Shown here one piece after another: positions 48,327 to 58,333 of a DNA stretch of 64,000 bases. Position numbers and translations under genes: made by a program. The stretch spans positions 1 through 64,000 of the forward strand of contig NZ_RAHH01000001.1 of assembly GCF_003602095.1 (NCBI RefSeq), written 5' to 3'. Source of the DNA: Rahnella woolbedingensis (GTDB lineage Bacteria; Pseudomonadota; Gammaproteobacteria; Enterobacterales; Enterobacteriaceae). The notes beneath the pieces are model-generated. The model saw only the letters and a list, made by a program, of their open reading frames with translations, did not search any database and was not told where the DNA came from. Numbering within the stretch: the stretch's first letter is position 1; each line of letters begins with the position of its first letter.

Positions 48327-48959
48327 ATGATAAATCAATCAAAAAAAAGAGTGCTTGAATGTCTGGAACTCTTTGCCCCTTTGGGCAATATACGCTCGCG
48401 TACTCAGTTTGGCGGGTTCAGTTTATCGGCCGATAGCGCCATGTTCGGTCTGGTCTCTGACGGGGAGTTATATCTGCGGGCGAACGATGACAATGAAGCT
48501 CACTTTTGCCGTAAAAAAATGGAGCGACTGATTTACCGCAAGCGTGGGATGGATGTGCATTTACGTTATTTCAAAGTCAGTCATGACCAATGGAGTGATC
48601 CTCAGATACTCCTGAGGCTGGCGAAAGTTGCGTTAAAAGGTATGCAACGGGAAATTGAATCCAAGAAAAATAGTGAAGCCCTGCGTTTAAAAGACTTACC
48701 CAATCTCACGCTAGCACTTGAGCGAATGCTGTGGCAGGTGGGGATTGAAAATTCAGGTGACCTTCGGATGCAGGGCGCGCGCAGGGCTTATCTGAAATTG
48801 TGCGCAGTAAAAAAAAAGAATTTGGGCATTAACTTACTGATGGCGCTGGAGGGGGCTATTCTGGGTTTTCATGAAGCTGCCTTGCCGATGGCGTCCAGAG
48901 AGTTATTAACTCAATGGTTTAACCATCAGCAAGATAAGTATCCCAAGACCATGCACTAA
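48327..48959 (+). CDS. sxy: Competence regulator Sxy (TfoX)
   Basis: A 210-residue co-regulator (E. coli 209) that with CRP activates CRP-S promoters of competence genes. An N-terminal TfoX_N domain (RSRTQFGGFSLSADSAMFGLVSDGELYLR, about 18-46) is followed by a C-terminal helix-hairpin-helix TfoX_C domain (LKDLPNLTLALERMLWQVGI, then LEGAILGFHEAALP). Start ATG 48327 follows AAAGGA. It is divergent from sulA and converges with yccS. Confidence 0.93.
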   Translation: MINQSKKRVLECLELFAPLGNIRSRTQFGGFSLSADSAMFGLVSDGELYLRANDDNEAHFCRKKMERLIYRKRGMDVHLRYFKVSHDQWSDPQILLRLAKVALKGMQREIESKKNSEALRLKDLPNLTLALERMLWQVGIENSGDLRMQGARRAYLKLCAVKKKNLGINLLMALEGAILGFHEAALPMASRELLTQWFNHQQDKYPKTMH

Positions 48960-48986
48960 GCCGTAACGCTTAACGGCTGCGGAGAG

Positions 48987-51128
48987 TCAGGAACTCTGAA
49001 CGGGCAGAATTTTACTATTAAGGCTGGTGAGTTCAGGTAAATGAGCCACCAGTAATCCAATTTGCTGCAATACCAGCTGTTCTTTACTGTCCGAATCCGT
49101 GGTTCTCATCTGAATTCGGGCAGTCAGATTTTCAAGTGCCTGCTGAATACGATCCGCTTCAGAGGGCAGATGGTGCAGTGCCCCGTCCACACAACAGACC
49201 GCGTCATTGAGCAAACTCAGGATTTCTGCATCGTTAATTTTCTCGCGATGTGCGCCCAGGGCAGAGATGTAACTCAACATCGTATGGTTCAGACACAACA
49301 GCCGGAATGCGGCATCCAGTGTCGCTGTATCGTTATTCTTCTCAGAACTCATATTTGAGACAACGGACGCCAACTCTGCATCGCAGTTATGTGCATCACG
49401 GCGCGCCAGACGATAATCGAGACTGTTGTCTTTTCCCTGGTGGTATTGCACCAAAATCGCGTCAAGGTAACGACAGTTCGCATCGAAGGTTTTGCTGACG
49501 ACGCGGTCGATTTGCCTGAATTTCCAGTCCGGCCAGATAAAGGTCACCGCCGCCCAGGCAATACCACAGCCAATCAGCGTATCGATAATACGGGGAATGG
49601 CGATTTCAAAACCTTCGCCCAGTAAGTTAAAGCACAACAGAACCAGCAGGGTGATGAACATCGTTGCCTGCGCGTATTGCACCGTACGAAAGGCGAAGAA
49701 CAATAACCCGCTGATCACGATCAGGATCATTTGCCCGTCAATGGAAGGTACGAAATACAGTATTGGAATGCCCAGTGCGATACCGGCAAGCGTGCCGACA
49801 ATCCTCAGCGCCAGTCTGCGTCGTGTGGCGCTGTAGTTAGGCTGACAGACAAACAAACTGGTGAGTAATATCCAGTAGCCGTGGTTCAAACCACTGACCT
49901 GAAGAAATACGTAGCCGACAAACAGCACGACAGACATTCGCACCGCGTGGCGAAACAAGACCGACTGTGGCGTGAAATGGCGCGATATACGCAACCAGAT
50001 ATCATCGAGCCCGGTCAGGCGGTCTTCGGCGAAGGTATTTTTGCCCGTCTCATTATTTTCAGGCAGCGATTGCTCGGATTCAATATTGGCCAGTTGCGCA
50101 TCAATGGCGTGCAGATTGCGTAAAAGATGACGCAATGCCTGCAACATTTCCCGATGCTCACCCTGAGATTCCAGACGTTTCAGCGCCTCTTCGAGCCTAG
50201 CGAATGCGCGCTCAAACTGGCTGTTATGTTGATATTTCTGACGATAAAGAATGCATTGTGACAACTGCGAACAGGCACGCGCCTGCATACTCATTAAACG
50301 CTGGAAACGAAACAAGATATCGCTGTGATGGAATTGCTGACTCAGCTTGAGGTACTTCACGTGCGAGGAACTGGCGCGCTCATGAATATCCTGCACCACA
50401 AAATAATAATGCAACGTCCGGCGCGTTCCTTTCTGTCCCCGGTCGCCTTTCAGGCGGGTTTGCAGCGTATTTTTAGTCTGATTTAGCGTGGAAACCAGCT
50501 GTCCGTTGGCCATCGCCAGTTCAACCAGTTGCTGATTATTGTCCTCCTGATCGGGGTCGAACAGCGTCGCTTTGGCCTCCAGATAGGCCGCAAGTTGCGT
50601 AAAGCAACGTGAAATCTGATCCTGCAATGGCCGGATGGGAAAGATAATATGCCCGGCCAGCGTCAGCAGGTTATACCAGATGGCACCGGCGAGCAGGATC
50701 AGCGGTTGCTGATACCAGATGTGGTACATGCTGGTACCAAGCATGGTGTAGATGGCAATCAGCAACGCGCCGAAAGCAATGGTGGCATAACGCTGGCCGA
50801 GTGCGCCGAGCAGGATAAACCCGCACGTGGAAAGCATTAGCCCCGGCGCAAACAGCCACGGATAGGGGAAAAGTAATTCGATTGACGCGGAAGCGATGAA
50901 AAAACACACCAGCGTGATCAGCAGATTGCGCAGCCTGCCGGCCAGACGATCGTCAAGATCAGCCAGTGCGGCGGCGACGACACCGAGCGTCAGGGGAATG
51001 GTCAGTGTAATCTGACCCAGCCACCATGGAACGGCGGCCGCGCCTGCCAGAGCAATGAAAATTCTGATGTGATAAAGAACATTGCTGTTATAGGCATAGC
51101 GCCTTAAACCCGGTGCAATCGAAAGCAC
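48987..51128 (-). CDS. yccS: Inner-membrane protein YccS (FUSC family)
   Basis: A 713-residue inner-membrane protein (E. coli YccS 717) of the FUSC/YhfK family. About ten hydrophobic segments lie in two blocks (about 20-165 and 395-530), with cytoplasmic regions between and at the C-terminus; YPNYSATRRRLALRIVGTLAGIALG-type motif marks the second block. The start is GTG 51128, preceded by GTGGGG, matching the E. coli MLS N-terminus. yccF lies directly upstream in the same direction. Function unknown; related to aromatic-acid efflux proteins. Confidence 0.93.
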   Translation of the reverse strand: MLSIAPGLRRYAYNSNVLYHIRIFIALAGAAAVPWWLGQITLTIPLTLGVVAAALADLDDRLAGRLRNLLITLVCFFIASASIELLFPYPWLFAPGLMLSTCGFILLGALGQRYATIAFGALLIAIYTMLGTSMYHIWYQQPLILLAGAIWYNLLTLAGHIIFPIRPLQDQISRCFTQLAAYLEAKATLFDPDQEDNNQQLVELAMANGQLVSTLNQTKNTLQTRLKGDRGQKGTRRTLHYYFVVQDIHERASSSHVKYLKLSQQFHHSDILFRFQRLMSMQARACSQLSQCILYRQKYQHNSQFERAFARLEEALKRLESQGEHREMLQALRHLLRNLHAIDAQLANIESEQSLPENNETGKNTFAEDRLTGLDDIWLRISRHFTPQSVLFRHAVRMSVVLFVGYVFLQVSGLNHGYWILLTSLFVCQPNYSATRRRLALRIVGTLAGIALGIPILYFVPSIDGQMILIVISGLLFFAFRTVQYAQATMFITLLVLLCFNLLGEGFEIAIPRIIDTLIGCGIAWAAVTFIWPDWKFRQIDRVVSKTFDANCRYLDAILVQYHQGKDNSLDYRLARRDAHNCDAELASVVSNMSSEKNNDTATLDAAFRLLCLNHTMLSYISALGAHREKINDAEILSLLNDAVCCVDGALHHLPSEADRIQQALENLTARIQMRTTDSDSKEQLVLQQIGLLVAHLPELTSLNSKILPVQSS

Positions 51129-51165
51129 TAAAAAACCCCACGTAAAAAATCAAAAATGATGAAAA

Positions 51166-51627
51166 TCAGCGAATGCGTCCGTCTTTCATCAGACGGCTGG
51201 CATTAGCTTCACGAACCTGTCTGGCGAGCTCAACAGAAACCACGCGACGCCCTACCGGCCAGAGGGCAATCACCGCGATTTTAAAATTCGCGATGCCCAC
51301 CGGAATACCGATAATACTGATACATTGAGCGATACCCGCCATGATGTGGGACAAGCATAACCACCAGCCGAAGAAAATAAACCAGAATATATTCAACAGA
51401 GTACCACCACCGGACATCAGCGCATTGCGTTTTTCAGGATACAATTCATCAACGTGTACGGCTTCGTTGCCAAACGGCATCAGGGACAGGCGGGTGATTT
51501 CCCAGCAAGAGCGGGTCAGGGGCAGGGTAAAGATCAGTACTATGCTCACCAACGTGGCAAACAGCCAGGCGAGAGTGGTAAAAAAACCACCTAAAACAAA
51601 GTTGAGAATATTAAGAACTGTGCGCAT
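51166..51627 (-). CDS. yccF: Inner-membrane protein YccF (DUF307)
   Basis: A 153-residue membrane protein (E. coli 148) with hydrophobic segments at about 5-30, 70-90 and 90-115 and the repeat-like pattern GIPVGIANFKIAVIALWPVGRRVV. It starts at ATG 51627 after GGAAGAG and sits 37 bases upstream of yccS, probably one operon. Function unknown. Confidence 0.92.
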   Translation of the reverse strand: MRTVLNILNFVLGGFFTTLAWLFATLVSIVLIFTLPLTRSCWEITRLSLMPFGNEAVHVDELYPEKRNALMSGGGTLLNIFWFIFFGWWLCLSHIMAGIAQCISIIGIPVGIANFKIAVIALWPVGRRVVSVELARQVREANASRLMKDGRIR

Positions 51628-51821
51628 GTCTGCTCTTCCCGAAGAGTTTAGAAGTTAAAAGATTTCATGTTTCCCTAAAAGAAACATACCTCGTATTCTA
51701 CTCTGTTTTGTAACGTGGATCGCCTGCGCTTATCAAAGGTAAACTCTTAAATACGCTTGCATGTAAAATAATAAACATTACCTTTCCGTCAGGAATTTTA
51801 GAGAAAACACGGTGTGATGAT

Positions 51822-53876
51822 ATGGAATTGAAATCGACCTCATTCGGGAAACATCTGGCTCAGCATCCGTATAACCGGGTGCGTCTGCTTAATGCGGGCG
51901 TGGAAGTCAGTGGCGATAAACATCATTACCTGATCCCTTTCAATCAGCTTATCCAGATCCGCTGTAAGCGCGGCATCGTCTGGGGCGAGCTGGAATTTGA
52001 GTTGCCGGAACAGAAAGTTGTGCGCCTGCACGGCACCGAATGGCAGGAAACTCAGCGTTTTTATCACTACCTCCTCAATATCTGGCAGACCTGGAGTCAG
52101 GAGATGAGCGGGGTCAGCGCCGGGGTATTGCACGGACAAATCGAAAAAATCACTCAGATTGAACAGCAGGATAAATGGTTCAAACGGGCTGATTTAGCGG
52201 ATGTACAAAAAGATATTCAGGAAGCCTTTTCTGCGGTGCCGGTGCCTGTAGAACGCCTCAATGATTTTGACAATTGCCGTGACGATTACCAAACCTGCCT
52301 GCGCTGGCTCGAGCAGGGCAAACGCAGCGTGACGCAGCGTAATCTGGCCTGGACCGACCGGGTAATTGCGGACAATCGTGACTTTTTCGATACCGTCGAG
52401 GTGTCGCCGCTTAACGAGAGTCAGTGTCGCGCGGTGGTCAACGGTGAGGATTCCGTTCTGGTTCTGGCCGGTGCCGGCAGCGGTAAAACGTCCGTGCTGG
52501 TGGCCCGTGCAGGCTGGTTATTGCGGCGTCAGGAAGCGCTTCCTGAACAAATTCTTTTGCTGGCCTTCGGGCGTCAGGCTGCGGATGAAATGAATACCCG
52601 CATCAAAGAACGGCTGCACACCGACGGAATCAAAGCCAAAACCTTCCATGCACTGGCATTACAAATCATTCAGGAAGGCAGCAAAAAAGCGCCGAAGATA
52701 AGCAAACTCGAAACGGATGCTAAAGCGCGCCGCAGTCTGCTGATTAAAACCTGGCAGCAGCAGTGTGCGGAGAAAAAAGTCCAGGCCAGCGGCTGGCGGC
52801 AGTGGATGACCGACGAGCTGGAATGGACAGTGCCTGACGGTGATTACTGGAAAAACAAATCGCTGGCTGAACGACTGGGCAGCCGCCTCGAACGCTGGCT
52901 CAGCCTGATGCGTATGCACGGTGGCAGTCAGGCAGAAATGATTGAAAGTGCGCCGGAAGAAGTCAGGGACCTGTTCACGAAACGCATTCGTCTGATGGCA
53001 CCGCTAATGAAAGCCTGGAAAACCGCGCTCAAAGATGAAGGCGCAGTGGATTTCTCAGGGCTCATTCATCAGGCGGTCAATATTCTGGAAAAAGGCCGTT
53101 TCGTCAGTCCGTGGAAACACATTCTGGTCGATGAATTTCAGGATATTTCGCCTCAGCGCGCGCTACTGCTCTCGGCGTTACGTAAGCTTAATAAGCACAC
53201 CAGCTTATTTGCTGTAGGGGATGACTGGCAGGCGATTTACCGTTTCAGCGGGGCGGAACTTTCGCTGACCACCGCTTTTGCCACCAACTTTGGCGAAGGT
53301 GCGCAATGCGAGCTGGATACGACTTACCGGTTCAACGACCGAATCGGTGAGATTGCCAATAAGTTTGTCCAGCAAAACCCTTATCAGCTGAAAAAACCAC
53401 TGAACAGTCTGACCAAAGGCAATAAGAAGAACGTCGTTATCCTGCCTGAGGATCAGCTGGAAAAACTGCTGGATAAGCTAAGCGGATATGTCACTGCCGA
53501 CGAGCAAATTTTGGTGCTGGCGCGCTATCATCACCTGCGACCGCAAATTCTGGAAAAAGCCGCCACGCGCTGGCCAAAACTCAATCTCGAATTCATGACC
53601 ATTCACGCCAGCAAAGGGCAGCAGGCGGAATACGTGATTATCGTCGGGTTGCATGAAGGGAATGATGGTTTCCCTGCAGCAGCGCGGGAGTCCCTTCTGG
53701 AAGAAGTTTTGCTTCCGGAACCGGAGGACTTTATGGATGCCGAGGAGCGGCGTTTATTGTATGTCGCCATGACGCGGGCGAAGCATCAGGTCTGGCTGAT
53801 GCAGGATAAAGAGCGTCCGTCGGTATTTGTGGAGCAACTGGAAGATATTGGCGTTCCGGCGCAGCGTAAACCCTGA
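51822..53876 (+). CDS. helD: DNA helicase IV (HelD)
   Basis: A 684-residue SF1 helicase, the same length as E. coli HelD, translocating 3' to 5' on single-stranded DNA. Walker A GAGSGKT lies at 217-223; motif II LVDEFQDISP, motif III GDDWQAIYRFSG, motif V MTIHASKGQQAEYVII and motif VI LLYVAMTRAKHQVWL follow in order. It is divergent from yccF. The 194 bases between them hold both promoters, which I could not place. Terminator at 53884-53907. Confidence 0.97.
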   Translation: MELKSTSFGKHLAQHPYNRVRLLNAGVEVSGDKHHYLIPFNQLIQIRCKRGIVWGELEFELPEQKVVRLHGTEWQETQRFYHYLLNIWQTWSQEMSGVSAGVLHGQIEKITQIEQQDKWFKRADLADVQKDIQEAFSAVPVPVERLNDFDNCRDDYQTCLRWLEQGKRSVTQRNLAWTDRVIADNRDFFDTVEVSPLNESQCRAVVNGEDSVLVLAGAGSGKTSVLVARAGWLLRRQEALPEQILLLAFGRQAADEMNTRIKERLHTDGIKAKTFHALALQIIQEGSKKAPKISKLETDAKARRSLLIKTWQQQCAEKKVQASGWRQWMTDELEWTVPDGDYWKNKSLAERLGSRLERWLSLMRMHGGSQAEMIESAPEEVRDLFTKRIRLMAPLMKAWKTALKDEGAVDFSGLIHQAVNILEKGRFVSPWKHILVDEFQDISPQRALLLSALRKLNKHTSLFAVGDDWQAIYRFSGAELSLTTAFATNFGEGAQCELDTTYRFNDRIGEIANKFVQQNPYQLKKPLNSLTKGNKKNVVILPEDQLEKLLDKLSGYVTADEQILVLARYHHLRPQILEKAATRWPKLNLEFMTIHASKGQQAEYVIIVGLHEGNDGFPAAARESLLEEVLLPEPEDFMDAEERRLLYVAMTRAKHQVWLMQDKERPSVFVEQLEDIGVPAQRKP

Positions 53877-53883
53877 AATGATG

Positions 53884-53907
53884 AACCCGGCAATGGCCGG
53901 GTTTTAC
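53884..53907 (+). terminator. Terminator of helD
   Basis: Stem AACCCGGC/GCCGGGTT with a 4-base loop, then TTTACTTTT. Confidence 0.75.
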
Positions 53908-53946
53908 TTTTCTGCTAATTCACATTTAACAGTGTGAGTCTTTAAA

Positions 53947-54408
53947 TCAATCTTTCAGGCGCGACCACAAATAGCGTTGATAGTCGGGAATAACGATTTC
54001 GACATCAGACTGGAACATCGGGGAGTTGATCAGGAAATCCGCTGTCGCCACGTTAGTCGCAACCGGAATATTCCACACGGTTGCCAGACGCAGCAGGGCT
54101 TTAACATCAGGGTCATGCGGAACCGCATTCAGCGGATCCCACAGGAAAATCAGTAAATCGATTTTGCCTTCGGCAATCATCGCGCCAACCTGCTGATCAC
54201 CACCCATCGGGCCGCTCAGCATACTTTTTACATTGATGCCGGTATTGCGCTGCACCAGATTACCGGTGGTGCCGGTGGCGTAGAGAATGTGTTTGGATAG
54301 TTCGGCAATATTTTTGTCGACCCATTTCATCAGGGTGTTTTTACAGTGGTCATGCGCGACCAAAGCAATATGTTTTTGTTTTGCGATCGTACGGGTCGTG
54401 TATTCCAT
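53947..54408 (-). CDS. mgsA: Methylglyoxal synthase
   Basis: A 153-residue enzyme (E. coli 152) converting dihydroxyacetone phosphate to methylglyoxal plus phosphate, a bypass that relieves sugar-phosphate stress. [11 protein letters not shown] (with the catalytic Asp), GTTGNL phosphate loop, [12 protein letters not shown] and the [18 protein letters not shown] His block are intact. ATG 54408 is chosen; one codon earlier is TTG. gloC in this window and glyoxalase I detoxify its product. Confidence 0.97.
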   Translation of the reverse strand: MEYTTRTIAKQKHIALVAHDHCKNTLMKWVDKNIAELSKHILYATGTTGNLVQRNTGINVKSMLSGPMGGDQQVGAMIAEGKIDLLIFLWDPLNAVPHDPDVKALLRLATVWNIPVATNVATADFLINSPMFQSDVEIVIPDYQRYLWSRLKD

Positions 54409-54524
54409 CAAATTCCCTAAACGCGAAGTAAGAGTGGATCACAGAATACTGAAACTCTGTTTTACTGCATAGAGCGGGGACAATAATTCGGCATGAAGAG
54501 AAAGAATGCGTGATGCAGGTTAAA

Positions 54525-55175
54525 TTACGAGGTCTGTTCCTGTTCACCGGGCAGCTTAAACCAGAGCAGAAATTGTTCAAAGCTGGTGTTTGCTGCCAGG
54601 CGAGTCCAGAGCGGATGGAGATAAGTGATTGAAATTTGCGATGGAGTACCCCGGGCAAGTACCGATTTTTTATCCGTCGCTCCTTTCGCAAATGAAGGAA
54701 CTGCCGCACGTGCGCCGGACAAATTGTACGTCATCATCATTTTTTCAGCGTCAGCGGTGTGCACGGGATTAAACATATTCAGAACATCACGCTGCGTCGG
54801 TATCTGCCGACCCTGGTCATCGACCAGCTGATAGTTCATCTGCTGGTTAAATTGCGCCGCCTCGGTTTCGTTGCTCAGTTTGGGCAAAATGAACGAAACA
54901 GAGCGATTGCTTTTGGCATTGAACGTCACGATAAGGGCAGGGGAGTGATACATCGGCGTCACGCCGTTATGAAGATTCTTGCTGACCTGAAACAGGATCT
55001 GATGCTGGCCGCCGTCGAGTTCGAGACTGTCCGCGCCTTTAAGAATTGCGCCGGACATTTGTTTGCCGTCGATCACCAGAACGTCAACATCAGGGGACAA
55101 TTTGAGTGAGGTCGCCGAAGCTGACGCCATCAGGCTGAGACTCGCTAATGCGACCAGCGCATGACAGACTTTCAT
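54525..55175 (-). CDS. csgI: Periplasmic DUF2057 protein CsgI (YccT)
   Basis: A 216-residue protein (E. coli YccT 220) with a signal peptide (about 1-21, MKVCHALVALASLSLMASASA). DUF2057 domain follows, with SLKLSPDVDVLVIDGKQM and LELDGGQHQILFQVSKNL. In Salmonella and E. coli this protein, renamed CsgI, inhibits curli assembly in the periplasm. No csg genes are in this window. It stands alone between mgsA and yccU. Confidence 0.9.
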   Translation of the reverse strand: MKVCHALVALASLSLMASASATSLKLSPDVDVLVIDGKQMSGAILKGADSLELDGGQHQILFQVSKNLHNGVTPMYHSPALIVTFNAKSNRSVSFILPKLSNETEAAQFNQQMNYQLVDDQGRQIPTQRDVLNMFNPVHTADAEKMMMTYNLSGARAAVPSFAKGATDKKSVLARGTPSQISITYLHPLWTRLAANTSFEQFLLWFKLPGEQEQTS

Positions 55176-55363
55176 TCTTCTTCTCCCCGGATACCAAATT
55201 GCTCATCGTCTATTATTCAGCAATGGTGATAATGTGTCAAAGTTTTACAAAATGTTTTAATTGACACGAGCAGAGTGAGGTATGTCGCCTTTTTGATCCA
55301 CAGGCTGTCGGAATAGCCAGTCTGCGTTACACTTAACGAATACAGGTAAAAGGAGATATTCCC

Positions 55364-55777
55364 GTGCAAGATAATGATATTCGCAAGATTCTTGAGGAAG
55401 TGAAAACCATCGCTTTGGTGGGCGCCAGTGACAATCCGGGCCGTCCGAGCTTCGGCGTGATGGCGTATTTACTTTCTCAGGGCTATGAGGTGATCCCGGT
55501 CAGTCCGAAGCTGGCAGGGAAGGAATTACTCGGCCAAAAGGCTTACGGTTCACTGGCTGAAATTCCGCATCCGGTGGATATGGTTGATGTATTTCGTAAC
55601 GTCGATGCCGTATATGGCGTGGCGCAGGAAGCGATTGCCATCAAAGCCAAAGTGCTGTGGCTCCAGTTAGACATTATCAACGAACAGGCGGCCGTGCTGG
55701 CAAAAGAGGCCGGATTAAAAGTGGTGATGGATCGTTGTCCGAAAATTGAAATCCCGCGTCTGGGGATGGAAAAGTAA
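55364..55777 (+). CDS. yccU: CoA-binding protein YccU
   Basis: A 137-residue Rossmann-like CoA_binding domain protein, the same length as E. coli YccU. Visible: TIALVGASDNPGRPSFGVM near the N-terminus, VIPVSPKLAGKELLG and VVMDRCPKIEIPRLG at the end. The start is GTG 55364, supported by AAAGGAG 8 bases upstream and by the family length. Related to succinyl-CoA-synthetase nucleotide domains; cellular role unknown. Convergent with hspQ across a shared terminator. Confidence 0.93.
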   Translation: MQDNDIRKILEEVKTIALVGASDNPGRPSFGVMAYLLSQGYEVIPVSPKLAGKELLGQKAYGSLAEIPHPVDMVDVFRNVDAVYGVAQEAIAIKAKVLWLQLDIINEQAAVLAKEAGLKVVMDRCPKIEIPRLGMEK

Positions 55778-55815
55778 CCGGAATTTGTACCGCTATCTAC
55801 GTCAAAATCAGGCAA

Positions 55816-55846
55816 TAAAAAAACCGGCCATCGAAGCCGGTTTTTA
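55816..55846. terminator. Bidirectional terminator between yccU and hspQ
   Basis: Stem AAAACCGGC/GCCGGTTTT with A- and T-rich flanks, shared by the convergent genes. Confidence 0.85.
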
Positions 55847-55875
55847 ATTTTTAAGAGCGTCCCGCAGGATTTGAC

Positions 55876-56193
55876 TCAGTTACGCAGACGCGGCGCCTGA
55901 AGCTGGCTGCGGATGGACTCGGCCAGGTCATCCAGAGACGTTTGTTCCGGATGAGAACGCGCGGCTTCGTGATCAATCTGAATCTCTGCCAGATAGGTAT
56001 GCACCGGCTGGCCTTCTTCATCTTCCATCACCACGTGATACCAGGGAGCCGTGCGCAGGGTATCGTCAGCGGCGACATCATCGACACCGGGCTTTTCGAG
56101 CGAATACTCTGCATCGACATCAATCACCACACCTAAGTAACCTAACAGTCTGTGGCGAACCTGCTGGCCGATACCGAATTTACTGGCAATCAT
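55876..56193 (-). CDS. hspQ: Heat-shock protein HspQ
   Basis: A 105-residue hemimethylated-DNA-binding-like protein, the same length as E. coli HspQ. It is a Lon specificity enhancer and substrate and affects DnaA turnover. [43 protein letters not shown] and the C-terminal QLQAPRLRN are conserved. Start ATG 56193 follows GGGAGG; a GTG two codons upstream is unlikely. A sigma32 promoter is visible upstream. Confidence 0.96.
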   Translation of the reverse strand: MIASKFGIGQQVRHRLLGYLGVVIDVDAEYSLEKPGVDDVAADDTLRTAPWYHVVMEDEEGQPVHTYLAEIQIDHEAARSHPEQTSLDDLAESIRSQLQAPRLRN

Positions 56194-56224
56194 TGTCACC
56201 TCCCAAAATAATTCATTGATCTCT

Positions 56225-56252
56225 ATATGGAGATAAAACGTGCTATTTCAAG
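56225..56252 (-). promoter_or_regulatory. Sigma32 heat-shock promoter of hspQ
   Basis: Minus strand: CTTGAAA (56252-56246), 13-base spacer, CTCCATAT (56232-56225). Both halves match the sigma32 consensus CTTGAAA-N13/14-CCCCATNT with one mismatch. Predicted start lies about 25 bases before the ATG. Confidence 0.75.
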
Positions 56253-56271
56253 TTATGACCGCTCTTTCTGC

Positions 56272-56309
56272 TAAAAATTCGACGGCGTGTCGTCAGTACA
56301 GCACGCCGT
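56272..56309 (-). terminator. Terminator of rlmI
   Basis: Minus strand stem ACGGCGTG/CACGCCGT with a 12-base loop, followed by CGAATTTTTAG. Confidence 0.65.
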
Positions 56310-56319
56310 GCTTACTTTC

Positions 56320-57513
56320 TCAGTTCATGACCCGGCAGGCGAAACCTTTCAGATACAGGCCTTCCGGATACGCGCCGGTCACCGGATGGTCGGCGGCCTG
56401 ACGGAACTGCTCAACGAACTGAATTTCGCGACCGGCATCAAGCGCAGCATCGGCCAGAATTTTCTGGAACAAGTCAGTCGGCAGTAAACCGGAGCAAGAG
56501 AAGCTCAGCAGGATACCGCCCGGACGCAGCAGTTGCAGCGCCAGCATATTGATATCTTTGTAGCCACGACAGGCGCTCGCCAGCTGATTTTTATTCTCAA
56601 CGAATTTCGGCGGATCCATCACAATCATGTCGAACTGCTGGCCTTCAGTGCGGTATTTGCGCAGCAGCTGGAACACGTCTTCACGCACGAATTCGGCTTT
56701 AGACAGATCCAGCTTGTTCAGCTCAACGTTCTGACGGGCTACATCGAGCGCGGCCTGTGAGGTATCCACGTTGGTGACTTTGGTACAACCGCCCAACAGC
56801 GCAGACACCGCGAAAGCGCCGGTATAAGAGAAGCAGTTCAGTACATTACGGCCAGCGGCGTAATTGCGCGCGGCAAGGCGGCTGTCACGCTGGTCGAGAT
56901 AGAAACCGGTTTTATGGCCTTCTTTGATATCCACCAGCAGGCTCATGCCGTGTTCCTGAATAGGCAGCAGGGCTGGCGGCTCATCGCCGACCACATGCCC
57001 CTGAGTCAGTTCCAGACCTTCTTTTTTACGCACAGCCACGTCGGAACGGTCCCAGATGGCGCATTCCGGATAGCAATGTTGCAGCGCAGCTATCAGCGGC
57101 GCACGCTGATATTCGGCACCGGCAGAAAGCAATTGCAGCACCAGGAAATTCTGGAAGCGGTCGATGGTGATACCCGGCAGACAGTCGGATTCGCCGGCAA
57201 TCAGGCGGTAACCATCCAGCCCGTCGCGGCTGGCGATATAGTCACGCCAGCTTTGCGCCTGTTGCAGACGGCGGATAAAGAATTCGATATCTATGTCTTC
57301 ATCTTGCTTAAACGTCCAGACGCGCGCACGGATCTGAGAAGACGGTGAATAAGCACCGCGTGCCAGCCATTTTCCCTGACTGTCTACAATATCTATAGTC
57401 TCGCCGGAATTGGCTTTACCTTCGACACGGTGTACCGCGCCGGAAAATACCCACGGGTGGCGGCGGAGAAGTGATTTTTCACGGCCTTTGGCCAGAATTA
57501 AACGTGCAGTCAT
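56320..57513 (-). CDS. rlmI: 23S rRNA m5C1962 methyltransferase RlmI
   Basis: A 397-residue SAM-dependent methyltransferase (E. coli 396) that methylates C1962 of 23S rRNA. N-terminal PUA domain ([21 protein letters not shown]), central EEHD/RlmI domain, and Rossmann domain with [28 protein letters not shown] and the catalytic Cys in SFSCSG. Start ATG 57513 ([10 protein letters not shown]) aligns with E. coli; the longer frame from 57582 overlaps the yccX upstream region. Divergent from yccX. Confidence 0.97.
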   Translation of the reverse strand: MTARLILAKGREKSLLRRHPWVFSGAVHRVEGKANSGETIDIVDSQGKWLARGAYSPSSQIRARVWTFKQDEDIDIEFFIRRLQQAQSWRDYIASRDGLDGYRLIAGESDCLPGITIDRFQNFLVLQLLSAGAEYQRAPLIAALQHCYPECAIWDRSDVAVRKKEGLELTQGHVVGDEPPALLPIQEHGMSLLVDIKEGHKTGFYLDQRDSRLAARNYAAGRNVLNCFSYTGAFAVSALLGGCTKVTNVDTSQAALDVARQNVELNKLDLSKAEFVREDVFQLLRKYRTEGQQFDMIVMDPPKFVENKNQLASACRGYKDINMLALQLLRPGGILLSFSCSGLLPTDLFQKILADAALDAGREIQFVEQFRQAADHPVTGAYPEGLYLKGFACRVMN

Positions 57514-57611
57514 AAAATTAGGTTCTGTCGGTTCGGAGACAAAAAAGAGCGACATTGTCCGGTCATGCAGGTGAAATTGCAACGAACCATACCGCTAACG
57601 GAGAGAAAATT

Positions 57612-57890
57612 ATGTCAACAGTCAGTATAGCCGCCTATGTGTACGGCATGGTGCAGGGCGTGGGTTTTCGTTTTGCGACCCAACATCAGGCAACCGGTTT
57701 AGGTTTGACCGGTTACGCAAGAAATCTTGAGGATGGCAGCGTCGAAGTCGTGGCGAGCGGGGAACAGGAAAAGGTAGATAAGCTGCTGGCCTGGTTAAAA
57801 GAGGGCGGTCCGAAGCATGCACGGGTGGATCGCGTGCTCAGTGAGCCGACCGCACCCGGCCATTACAGCGATTTTAAAATCAAATACTGA
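57612..57890 (+). CDS. yccX: Acylphosphatase YccX
   Basis: A 92-residue acylphosphatase, the same length as E. coli YccX, hydrolysing carboxyl-phosphate bonds such as in acetyl phosphate. The signature GMVQGVGFR ends with the phosphate-binding R20; the catalytic Asn is N38 in [13 protein letters not shown]. Start ATG 57612 follows GGAGAG. It ends 6 bases from the convergent tusE stop. Confidence 0.95.
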   Translation: MSTVSIAAYVYGMVQGVGFRFATQHQATGLGLTGYARNLEDGSVEVVASGEQEKVDKLLAWLKEGGPKHARVDRVLSEPTAPGHYSDFKIKY

Positions 57891-57896
57891 AGGTTT

Positions 57897-58226
57897 TCAG
57901 AGACACTTCACCGGCTTTGGCAGACCGGCAATTTTGGTTGCCTGTTTGGCCGGACCTTTCGGGAACAGCCGGAACAGATAGCGGCTGTCGCCTTTCTCTT
58001 CGCCATATTTCTGCGCCATCGCTTTTACCAGCATACGCACGGCAGGCGACGTATTGAATTCGAGATAAAACTCGCGCACGAAGCGCACGACTTCCCAGTG
58101 AGCGTCGGTAAGCTCAATGCCTTCTTCTTTCGCCAGCAGAGGCGCCATACCTTCCTGCCACTCCTGACTGTTTTTCAGGTAACCCTGAGCGTCGGTTTCA
58201 ATAACCTGACCTTCAAACTCCAGCAT
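57897..58226 (-). CDS. tusE: Sulfurtransferase TusE
   Basis: A 109-residue protein, the same length as E. coli TusE, the last carrier in the Tus relay that takes persulfide from TusBCD to MnmA for 2-thiolation of U34 in tRNA-Lys, -Glu and -Gln. The conserved C-terminal Cys (C108, in PKPVKCL) is the sulfur carrier. DsrC-family blocks [19 protein letters not shown] and [15 protein letters not shown] are intact. Confidence 0.97.
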   Translation of the reverse strand: MLEFEGQVIETDAQGYLKNSQEWQEGMAPLLAKEEGIELTDAHWEVVRFVREFYLEFNTSPAVRMLVKAMAQKYGEEKGDSRYLFRLFPKGPAKQATKIAGLPKPVKCL

Positions 58227-58282
58227 ACCACCTCAAACCCGTAAAAATGCGGCGGCCAGTTTAACAAAAACGCCGGTCAGAC

Positions 58283-58313
58283 AAAATAAAAAGCCCCGCA
58301 CGAGGGCGGGGCT
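58283..58313 (-). terminator. Terminator of yccA
   Basis: Minus strand stem AGCCCCGC/GCGGGGCT with a 6-base loop, followed by TTTTATTTTG. Confidence 0.8.
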
Positions 58314-58333
58314 GCAATTCATTGCACGTATTA

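Noticed and set aside
48959-48980. Inverted repeat between sxy and yccS
   Set aside because: Short imperfect stem with no T-run on either side; too weak to call a terminator.
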